A stretch of 64,000 nt of DNA, taken from Pseudoips prasinana. Taxonomy: Eukaryota; Arthropoda; Insecta; Lepidoptera; Nolidae. The translations under genes and the position numbers were made by a program. Position 1 is the first letter of the stretch; each line of letters begins with the position of its first letter. Below, one piece after another: positions 56,015-64,000 of this stretch. The notes under the pieces are model-generated. The model was not told the origin of the DNA. It ran no database searches and worked only from the letters and a program-made list of their open reading frames with translations. The stretch lies in assembly GCA_951640165.1 (NCBI GenBank), contig OX621253.1, positions 10,930,001 through 10,994,000 of the forward strand, read 5' to 3'.

Positions 56015-56049
56015 ACACATTCTTAATGATAAGGCATAAAAACATGGTC

Positions 56050-57235
56050 CGATGACGAAATCTTAATAACAACTTGACCTCTCAACCTACCTATAAATTT
56101 TAAAGCATATAAGTGCGATTTTGATGTGAAACATCTATAGCCGCACGTAAAACAGATTTCTGGCGTGGCGACGCATGCCGTGACGCATGCGCAATCGAGT
56201 TTTTATTTTATCATTATGACACATTTAGTTCCTATCACAATATGTTCTTTTCTGCATATTACTTTTACAAAATAATGTCGATGTTTCACATCTGCCAGGC
56301 GTCCCGTGACGGCTCACATTTTTTTTAACTAAAGATAGGTTTTATGAAATAGCTGAATTAAGAGCAATCGCCGTTATGAAAATCGTAATCGTAAAAATGA
56401 AGGTTTAAGTCAACCAATTTGCATAGTTAAGATTTAGCAATATTGAAAAGGTAAAAAACTATCTTTTTTTTTAAATTATTAAAGTACGACTAATATTATG
56501 CTTCTGAAAGTGTGTAAGTCTATTTGTAGTTGGTTAGATCCTTATACGTATACTCACAAACCGATCTTCCTGAAATTTGTAACAAAGCAGAAGAACGAAA
56601 TATTCGTGAATAACTATAATATCGAAAAATAAAAGTAATTAAGCCTATAAATAACCTTGACAATAACTAAGATTGGTTACTTAAGCAATCAAATCATAAA
56701 TTAAATGTTATATCGAAATAATTGCATACAAATAGCATATCTAAATATCTACATGTAAGTATGATATGATATGTATACTATATTTTTAAAAACATTATAT
56801 CTTAAATATTTACAAGAACTTTCTTATATATTTTTAATCAATTCAATTTTCATTTATTTTTAAACGAAAATTATTCCGATCCGCGCCATAGTTATCATAA
56901 AAAGTGAAATTAAATTTTTGAGCGAAACTAAACTATAAAAAAATTATCGTGTTAAAGTTTGAAATATTTCGTTTTTGTTTTGTTTTGCTCATTAAAATGA
57001 TTTAACCCGGTAGCGTATTATTACGGGCTGATACCTACTGGCAATTAAAATAAAATGGCAATGTCAACTTTATGTTGGCGCTCTCTGGCCCACCAGTATG
57101 AGTAGCCGCATTTGCACATTTGATAAGATCGTCAAAGTGACATAAAATTGTACCGGCAGTATAGACTTGCCTATTGGAACATTGTGTGCTAAAGTGTTAC
57201 AGAATAATAATAATAGCAACGAACATAACATACAT
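56050..57235. other. Intergenic, no gene recognised
   Basis: A short GC-rich patch at 56160-56200 has direct copies of GACGCATGC and a GCATGCGCA motif (NRF1/ewg-like). A weak 'actcacaaaccgatcttcct' stretch near 56550 may be an old repeat. The rest is AT-rich. Confidence 0.45.
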
Positions 57236-57238
57236 ACC

Positions 57239-57330
57239 AATATCCTGGGATATTATTCAAACACGGCCATCTAGCTGTAGCTTGTACTATGGAAACCAGA
57301 TAACTGATATATTACATATTATAATACTTT
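57239..57330 (-). mobile_element. SINE family B, 3' end fragment
   Basis: ATATCCTGGGATATTATTCA, CACGGCCATCTAGCTGTAGC and TTGTACTATGGAAACCAGAT. The tRNA-like head is missing. Confidence 0.65.
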
Positions 57331-57475
57331 TCTTTACCTTATCTTTCTTTCTGTAACTGAACATCCATTCACTGTGGATCCATCTCAGAACCTTCTTCAG
57401 AAAAAGTGCGATTTTTTTCGGCTCTGCTTTGGGTGAAAGATGGTGAGAGATGAAAGACGTAAGGTGTGATAATAT

Positions 57476-57523
57476 TTTGAAAACAATTGAAACATGGGTG
57501 ACCATGTTTCAATTGTTTTCAAA
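57476..57523. repeat. Perfect hairpin, 22-bp arms, 4-base loop
   Basis: Arms 57476-57497 and 57502-57523 are exact reverse complements around GTGA. A third, partial and inverted piece of the same sequence follows at about 57526-57547 (ATTGAAACATGATCACCCAT). Confidence 0.92.
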
Positions 57524-58049
57524 GTATTGAAACATGATCACCCATGATAGTGACAAACTAATCAGAAGCATTGCAAAAAAAATCCCTCTAATTCTGCATT
57601 TTGCAATTTTACTTATCAGAAAACATTAAATTAAGCGATGTTTAGCTTTCTCCATTCATAGGGTTCAAACATAGTGTCAGGGGGGCTCTTTACATTATCT
57701 GTTCTATACAAACTAATACGTCGAATTCTGTTATTTATGTCATATTATAAACAGTTATAATAAACCACTAATGTACAAGTTAACAAACCACCGGATGGTA
57801 GCCGATTAGTTAGTTAGTTAGTCTCCATAGGGCCGGACCTCGCGACAAAAAGTAGCGAGGCGACTTTCTAGTCAAAAACAAAAATTCGTTTCATCATTCG
57901 TGTAAATTAATTTTGTTTTCAAGCCGTAATTTCTTTCAGCAATATTTTTCAGCAGCGAGTGCAACAAGAAGTCACTAACAATAAATTTCATAAAGTCATT
58001 TACACAACGGGAATGGGATGCCTTTTTAAATTTAAAAATATCCTAATCC

Positions 58050-58220
58050 TAGTTATATATATATTATAATTTGTGAGTGGATGTATGGATGTTTGTTTTT
58101 TTTTTCACGCAAAAACTACCGAACGGATTCTGATGAAATTTTTGTAGTAATATAGCTTATATATGCGAATAACACACAGACTACAATTCATAAAGTTTAC
58201 CGCGGGTAAAAACGCAGTGT
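58050..58220 (-). repeat. Interspersed repeat 'GCCCCGCGGTTT', minus strand
   Basis: GTGAGTGGATGTATGGATGT, CGCAAAAACTACCGAACGGA, AATATAGCTTATATATGCGA and ATAAAGTTTACCGCGGGTAA, the reverse of the family's block order. Confidence 0.7.
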
Positions 58221-58256
58221 GGAACTAGTATTAGCATACAATTATTTGCAATAAAT

Positions 58257-58516
58257 AATATCCTGGCACATTATTTACACACGGCCATCTGATCCAAAAC
58301 TAAGCAGAGCTTGTACTATGGAAACCAGATAACTGATATACTACATACGTTTACTACTTTTCTTTTGTAAATACATACTTATATAGATAATTACACCCAG
58401 ACTCAGGATACACAGACATGTTCATGCACACAAATATCTATCCTGGGTGGGAATCGAACCCACGACCTCCGGCGTGAAAAGCAAGCATTTGCCAACTACG
58501 CCAACAGGTCCCTCAA
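58257..58516 (-). mobile_element. SINE family B, full-length, minus strand
   Basis: ATATCCTGGCACATTATTTA, CCAAAACTAAGCAGAGCTTG, TTACACCCAGACTCAGGATA and TGGGAATCGAACCCACGACC (B box), to CATTTGCCAACTACGCCAAC (A box side). Confidence 0.85.
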
Positions 58517-59060
58517 TTCTTTAAGTAGCTATGTACTATCTGCTTAAATTTTAGTAAACAATTAAAGTATTACGTTGTAGTTCACAACCAAAAAAAAACA
58601 ACCGAAAAAGCTCACGAAAGTTTTCTACATCGTTTTCTCATTGTTACAACATTATTTTGTGGTGACTATTTATTAAAGTCGTTATATCATTAGTATCATT
58701 GCGAACAAATGTGTTAACATACATTTCATTCAACTCAACTTTATTAGCGAAGTTTATGTAAAATTTCACAATACCGACCAATTACATTCAGGTGTTTCGA
58801 TTGTGAGATTTTAGATATACTTAATAATGTGTTTCGACATTCTGAAATAAAGCTATAAAGCAGTTGGTTATTGATATTAGGATTTTACTACCCTTCTGAC
58901 TTTTAGATGCAATAAATTGATTTGAATGGAACAATTTTGCGTGCTACTAAATAACACTTAGCTTTTAACTACTATACTAGATTCAATTCACTTTCAACTA
59001 CTACGGGTTTTACTTTGACACGCTTACCTATATATTCATTCAATTGGTATGTAGATATAT

Positions 59061-59430
59061 TGACTGCCTCGTTGGTCTAGCAGTAGCGTGTTCAACCGCA
59101 GATAATGAGGTCCTGGGTTCAATTCCTGGGTCGGGCCAAAAAGTGATTTTGGGATTTTTCCGTAAAAAGAAATTTCTCAGTATCAGACCGAAGTCTGGAA
59201 GTTGGCGGTATTACACCCCGTGCCTCGGAGAGCACGTAAAGCCGTCCCGTACCTGAACTTTTTCCGGTCGTGTCGCTAGGCATCCCATCGGATCATGAGA
59301 GTGATGGAATAGAAAGTGCCCCTGTGTTTGCGCACACACTTGCGCACTATAATATGTGCTGCGCAATTGGCTAGTCTCCATTAAGACTGGCCACCATGGC
59401 CGAAATTCGGTCGGGAGGACATCATCATGT
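59061..59430 (+). mobile_element. tRNA-derived SINE, family D, long
   Basis: The head TGACTGCCTCGTTGGTCTAG has an A box and GGTTCAATTCC a B box (about 59117-59127). The body: GGGCCAAAAAGTGATTTTGG, TGGAAGTTGGCGGTATTACA, CCTCGGAGAGCACGTAAAGC, TCGTGTCGCTAGGCATCCCA, TGCGCACTATAATATGTGCT and CCATGGCCGAAATTCGGTCG. Opposite-strand copy at 63480-63832. Confidence 0.85.
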
Positions 59431-59589
59431 AGATAGAGAAAGGTAGTGAAGAAATGATTAATGATTTTAGTCTGGTGTTGAAGGAGAATGGAAAGAGTTC
59501 CCTGGACCATAAAGGAGCTAATTAATGAGTATAGCTGAGCTAGAGGCTTAGTGGCTAATGGCTTGGTTGGTGGCATCTAATATTACCAG

Positions 59590-59800
59590 CCCATGTTATT
59601 CCGTAGCGGCTATAGATCTCCGGTAGAAATTCCTTCCCAACTACTGGAAGGAATTTCTACCGGAGAACGGGCAGCGGCGTCTCTTTATGTACTATGGGAG
59701 CGTTACTGCGATCGCCAGCCCGTCCGCCAAGCGTTATGGCATTATGGCACTAGGGGAGGCTTTTGTCCAGCAGTGGAAGTCTTTTATGATATGATAACGT
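59590..59800 (+). mobile_element. Family E repeat with LINE-like tail and internal hairpin
   Basis: AACGGGCAGCGGCGTCTCTT, TTACTGCGATCGCCAGCCCG, TAGGGGAGGCTTTTGTCCAG and CAGTGGAAGTC. The hairpin at 59617-59666 falls within its 5' part, where other copies have only one arm (compare GAGGGAATACCTACCAGAGA at 31.2 kb). Confidence 0.65.
59617..59666. repeat. Perfect hairpin, 21-bp arms, 8-base loop
   Basis: Arms 59617-59637 and 59646-59666 are exact reverse complements around CAACTACT. It lies in a family E repeat copy. Confidence 0.92.
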
Positions 59801-59823
59801 AAATGAGACCCACAAATTTTAGC

Positions 59824-59852
59824 CTTTTGTAATAGTAGAACTATTACAAAAG
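59824..59852. repeat. Small hairpin, 13-bp arms, 3-base loop
   Basis: Arms 59824-59836 and 59840-59852 pair without mismatch. Confidence 0.75.
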
Positions 59853-60054
59853 ATTAAAATATATAATAAAGTCACGTTAATCGCATACCAGTATGACTTA
59901 TTGTTAGATTTCCGTACCAAAATAATGAAGAGCAACCCTTTTAGTGTGACATAAACAATACGGTATGTTAGTCCGTGAGTCACAGTGATATAACTTAGTA
60001 CCTACTTATGAGTTAGTTCGTTTTTATTATTATTTTTACAAAGAACTCCCGCCA

Positions 60055-60232
60055 AAGGAACTCTAATCCCTGTGTCGTGGGGAACTTTACAAACATAATA
60101 TACGGACACTATTTACAACTAGACTCAGAACAACTATATATGGGTCACACAAATAGTTGTCCGGCGCGGGACTCGAACACGCGACACGGAGCGACGAGGC
60201 GACTGTCTTAGCCGCTGCGCCACACGTGCAGT
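60055..60232 (-). mobile_element. SINE family C, full-length, minus strand
   Basis: CTGTGTCGTGGGGAACTTTA, AACTAGACTCAGAACAACTA, CGCGGGACTCGAACACGCGA (B box) and GCCGCTGCGCCACACGTGCA (A box). Confidence 0.85.
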
Positions 60233-60726
60233 TAAAATTCATAATACATTTTCGCATATATCTAAGAATATTGTACCCAGTCAAATGTAGTACTTATAAA
60301 GTTAAAAGTGCTTTACAAAATGTTTCAAATGGTTTATGTGCTCGCCAGTACGTTTTGCCTAGTTATGGTTCTCGTTAGGTCACGTTTCTGAGACAAAGCA
60401 TATAGGTTTTATGTCTTAATTTAGAGGGACCACAAGCTAAGCTTTTGCTATATGTATATGGGATGTTTGGAATTTAGATAGGTGAAGTACTAAAATTGAA
60501 TTACTGGCTTGAGTTGGGAAAGTTACTTGATTATTTTAAAGATAGCTAGGAAATAGCGCATTTGACAATTAAATAAGGTTTAAACTGGAGATGGATTAAA
60601 GAATATTTGCGGTCATGATAACTTAATGCTATATAAATAAAAAAACGTAAAAAAATCCTTACTGAACACCATCTAGCGCCTAGCGCCGCCTAACGCCAGC
60701 GAGTTCAACCACAGATTATTAAAAAA

Positions 60727-61297
60727 AAAACGGCCAAGTGCGAGTTGGACTCGCCCATGAAGGGTTCCGTAGCAGCATGTATTTCAGTTGATTAAAGAAA
60801 ATTGCGGTTTACGATTTATGACGTATTAAAAAAAAACTACTTGCTCGATCTCGTTCAAACCAATTTTCATTGTTAGTTTTCATGATAATGTACATCATAT
60901 ATTTTTTTTAGTTTTATAATCCTCTTATTTTAGACACTCATGTTGCCACTTTGGAAGTGTCTCTCGCGCAAATTATTCAGTTTAGATAGAAATGATATTA
61001 GAAACCTCAATATCATTTTTGAAGACCTATCCATAAACAACCGAAATGTATGAGCACGATGAAAAAATAAAATTTGTTTCAGTTCTATGTATGGGGACCG
61101 CTCAAAATTATTATAATTTTTCTATTTTTGTGTGAAAATCTTAATGCGGTTTACAGAATACATCTACTTACCAATTTCAACAGTACAGCTCTTATAGTTT
61201 CGGGAAAAAGTGGCTGTGACATACGGACGGACAGACAGACAGACATGACGAATCTATAAGGGTTCCGTTTTTTGCCATTTGGCTACGGAAGCCTAAA
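60727..61297 (+). repeat. Interspersed repeat G ('GGGTTCCGT' ends), copy 2
   Basis: ACGGCCAAGTGCGAGTTGGA, CCATGAAGGGTTCCGTAGCA, CGATCTCGTTCAAACCAATT, TTTTTGAAGACCTATCCATA, ACGGACGGACAGACAGACAG and ATAAGGGTTCCGTTTTTTGC. It is the least interrupted copy here. No coding capacity seen. Class unknown; such repeats are common in Lepidoptera. Confidence 0.78.
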
Positions 61298-61409
61298 AAT
61301 AAAAATACACTTTATTGTACACAAAAAAGGACATTTTACAATGAAACATTGATTACAATGGGCGGTCTTGTCGCATAAAGCGATTTCTTCCAGACATGAT
61401 TACGAGGCT

Positions 61410-61600
61410 ATTAAATCCCGTGTCGGTCCAAAAAGTGTCATTGAGATTATTCTGTTATGTAAAATTATCAGTATATCAGCTTGGAACCTGGAAGATGGCG
61501 GGTAGATCACCGTGCTTCAGAGTGCACGTAAAGCCGTCAATCGAAAGTGAAGGAAAAGTAAGGGTATCACAGCCACAAGCGTTCCAGCGATAGAGTACAG
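61410..61600 (+). mobile_element. SINE family D, headless copy
   Basis: CCCGTGTCGGTCCAAAAAGT, GAACCTGGAAGATGGCGGGT, GTGCTTCAGAGTGCACGTAA and AGCCGTCAATCG, matching the body of family D without an intact tRNA-like head. Confidence 0.55.
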
Positions 61601-61631
61601 CAGTGACTTTAGCTGGTCCATTGAGAGAGGT

Positions 61632-61930
61632 AGGGCACAGCGTTCATTCGCTCAAAGAGCAGCCCGACTGGGGAAGTACCTCCACCTTACAGAAGACATT
61701 CTTAATAATAACATTAATAACTGAATGTTGTGTTTCTGCGTGTGAGTAAGGTTTCCAGGGCTCATCGGGGTGGGGGGAAGGTTCAGCAACAATCGTTTGC
61801 TGACTCTTATAAAGGCCGACAACGCAACCGCGACCCCTCTGGTGTTGCGAGTGCCATGGGCGGTGGTGATCACTTACCATCAGGTGACCCACTTGCTCGT
61901 TTGTCGACCTAATATAAAAAAAAAAAATTA
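61632..61930 (-). repeat. Interspersed repeat F, copy 2
   Basis: CATTCGCTCAAAGAGCAGCC, TGGGGAAGTACCTCCACCTT, CTCATCGGGGTGGGGGGAAG, CCTCTGGTGTTGCGAGTGCC, GGCGGTGGTGATCACTTACC and ACTTGCTCGTTTGTCGACCT, then a T-run in reverse (A-run at 61915-61927). Confidence 0.8.
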
Positions 61931-62029
61931 GACTAGTAGCCATGACTGAAATTGAACCAGGAGGACGTTACGTGTCCATCTTCCAGATTACACACCATCC
62001 ACTTATCTATCCGTTTGAGATTAACATAA

Positions 62030-62640
62030 TAATAAAAATAAATAAAATAAGCCTTTATTCCTGTTCCATAAAACAATAAATTTACATATAAGTCGATCGG
62101 TTTCACTGCACAGCTTGTCTTCCGACAAAGGCATCCTCTAAAGCTTTCCATTTCTGTCTGTCTCTCGCTGTTCTCGTCCACTCTGGGCCCGCTACTTTTT
62201 TGAGGTCATGTTCCCATCTTTTTGTTTGCCGCCCTTTACTTCTCTTCCCATCCCTGGGATACCATTCTGTTATGGTTTTTGTCCATTTTCCATTCGTATC
62301 TCTCATCATATGTCCAGTCCATCGCCATTTTAAAGTTTTACATGTGTTTTTTGCATCCTTAAATTTAGTTGTATTTTTAATTTATTCTAGTCTGATTCTA
62401 TCTTTTCTCTTGACGCCCATTACGCTTCTCTCCATTCCGTTTTGACATACCTTTATTTTGTTTATTAAGGTATCTGTCAATGCTCATGTTTGGCAACCAT
62501 AAGTTAAGCATGGTAAAATGCACATATTATACACTTTTCTTTTCTCTTTGATAGGCATGTCCTTGTTTTTCATGACTTCGCTGAGTGACCAATATCTCTT
62601 CCATGTATTGGCTATCCGTCTTTCGATTAACATATTATGT
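62030..62640 (-). pseudogene. LINE ORF end (endonuclease-reverse transcriptase), decayed
   Basis: One minus-strand frame from about 62635 to the TAG-type end at 62103 reads IERRIANTWKRYWSLSEVMK, KRKVYNMCILPCLTYGCQT, (stop) ALTDTLINKIKVCQNGMERS, RRIGH-like WRWTGHMMRDTNGKW, EWYPRDGKRSKGRQTKRWE and RTARDRQKWKALEDAFVGRQ. This is the post-RT C-terminus of RTE/Jockey-type LINEs. Only two in-frame stops interrupt it, both where Trp or similar is expected. The 3' end has AATAAAGGC and an AT-rich tail (62030-62065). The 5' part is truncated near 62640. Confidence 0.88.
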
Positions 62641-62704
62641 GTTTAATCATTATGTGTATCGCAAGGACATCCGAAGGCAACTTAGGCTAAGGGCATCCCT
62701 TCAG

Positions 62705-62762
62705 ATCAGGTATGTATGTATCTATATAGTATGTATGTATGTATATAGTATATATAGTATGC
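62705..62762. repeat. Imperfect (TATG)n microsatellite
   Basis: TATGTATGTATC and further TATG/TATA units with small interruptions. Confidence 0.8.
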
Positions 62763-63479
62763 TCTTGTACTGAGTATCAATAGGTACTGTTAACAAAGTA
62801 TATGTACACCGACAACTGCCCTCTTAAATAATTCCTATTATTTTCCATTCTTTGGTTGTCTGGAAGAAATCACATTTTAGTGATAAGACCGCCAATTGTA
62901 TACTTTTTAATTATATGCTCCTGTACTGTACGATTTTAATATTGGTGTACAATAAAGAGTTAATCTATCTACCATAATCATGTTTGACAAATCGGTAGAA
63001 TAAAAAACATGTACAAGTGTGTGAGTTGTTACAGTATGTAGTGGACTACTATAGTATACATACAACCTACTTTGAATAAACTGTATATGATAGTTAGTGA
63101 TGCTGTAAAAAGAAAGAATTACTTCATTAAATAATTTTCAATGTTAACTTGCCTCTCATTCTACTAATTTATTAGCCTCACTAAACTGGTGACCCAGGTG
63201 TTGTTTTATCATTGGAGAGGGGGCATGCTTCAGCAAACGTTACATCACGTTGCAGCGTGCTCTAACTAAGGCTGCAAGAGCACTAAGCATCAACGTATTG
63301 AGTGTAGTTGACATACTGTGACTTGCGCCAAACATTTGGCACCGAATAATACTAAAAAGAGACGATGCAAGGAAAGACTGCAAAGGTGGACAAGATGCCA
63401 CAAGCATTATTCACACTCTCATCCCCGCGTCGCTTTGTTTTTTTTATATTTAATGATATGATAAATAATAATAATATCC

Positions 63480-63832
63480 CCCTAGCCGCATTCCGGCCAC
63501 GGCAGCCAGTCTCAATAAAGATTAGCCATCTGCGTAGGTCATAATTATAGTGCACAAGTGTGTGCGCAAACACAGGAGCACTTTCTATCTTATGGGACGC
63601 CTAGCGACACGACTGGAAAGAGATCAGGTATAGGACCGACAGCTTCACGTGCACTTCGAGGCACGGGGGTATAATACCGCCAACTCCCAGACTTCGGGTT
63701 GATGCTGAGATTTTTTTCTTTTTACAGAATAGTCCCAAAATCACTTTTTGGCCCGACCCGGGATTTGAACCCAGGACCTCGTTATCTGCGGGTGACCAAG
63801 CTACCGCTAGACCAACGAGGCTGTCAGTTTTT
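63480..63832 (-). mobile_element. SINE family D, minus strand
   Basis: CCGCATTCCGGCCACGGCAG, CGCAAACACAGGAGCACTTT, CGCCTAGCGACACGACTGGA, GCACTTCGAGGCACGGGGGT, AATCACTTTTTGGCCCGACC, GGGATTTGAACCCAGGACCT (B box) and CGCTAGACCAACGAGGCTGT (A box). Full length relative to the 59.1 kb copy. Confidence 0.85.
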
Positions 63833-64000
63833 ATGATAGCAATATAAACGACAAAATTAAGTCATGGACAGTCAGGAGTCACATCTGCGTTGCCAGCCCT
63901 TAAGAAAGAAATAGACTCGCTTCTTGTATGGTGCGTGTTGTAGGTATGAAACTATCGGTACTTATGTATGATTTATCAAACGTATAGAAAATGCACTACC

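Noticed and set aside
55639..56020. Minus-strand open frames over the L19 pseudogene
   Set aside because: Shadows of the L19 frame.
59044..59576. Open frames at 59.0-59.6 kb
   Set aside because: They fall inside SINE D, which is non-coding.

Overview
The window looks like nuclear DNA of a moth or butterfly (Lepidoptera). The evidence is an AT-rich background, insect-type introns with GT..AG ends, and many interspersed repeats of lepidopteran kind: tRNA-derived and 5S-like SINEs, LINE 3' ends with (ATC)n or (GAT)n tails, and MITE-like inverted repeats. I cannot name the species. Most of the 64 kb is non-coding; nearly all longer open frames are chance or lie inside repeats.

The one clear host gene is neuronal synaptobrevin (n-syb, a VAMP2-type R-SNARE) on the + strand, from about 18.06 kb to at least 33.22 kb. 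The coding exons splice cleanly: AT of the start codon ends exon 1 (18188) and its G opens exon 2 (24478-24625). Exon 3 is 25988-26066, exon 4 26149-26228, exon 5 28270-28321 and the last coding exon 33206-33219. They give a 124-residue tail-anchored SNARE. A probable cassette exon at 29491-29609 would replace the last three residues with a proline-rich tail or, with another acceptor, an eight-residue tail. A repeat-free stretch follows the stop and may be a long 3'UTR.

The second recognisable gene body is an intronless retrocopy of ribosomal protein L19 (55418-56014, +). It has one internal stop and an apparent two-codon deletion, so it is a young processed pseudogene. A 45-codon open tail at the left edge (2-139) may be the 3' end of a neighbouring gene, but this is weak.

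By region: 0-18 kb is intergenic and holds a 392-bp MITE, a 92-bp (TA)n tract, three SINE types and a LINE ORF fragment. 18-33 kb is n-syb, whose introns hold two 5S-like SINEs, a reverse-transcriptase remnant and tRNA-type SINEs. 33-36 kb is the putative 3'UTR. 36-64 kb is repeat-rich intergenic DNA. It includes a 754-bp inverted-repeat element, a three-unit repeat of about 320 bp, a 6 x 91-bp minisatellite that starts at a LINE tail, the L19 pseudogene and a decayed LINE ORF. Unrelated, nearly perfect short hairpins or palindromes are scattered from 2 to 60 kb; I consider these the most unusual structural signal.
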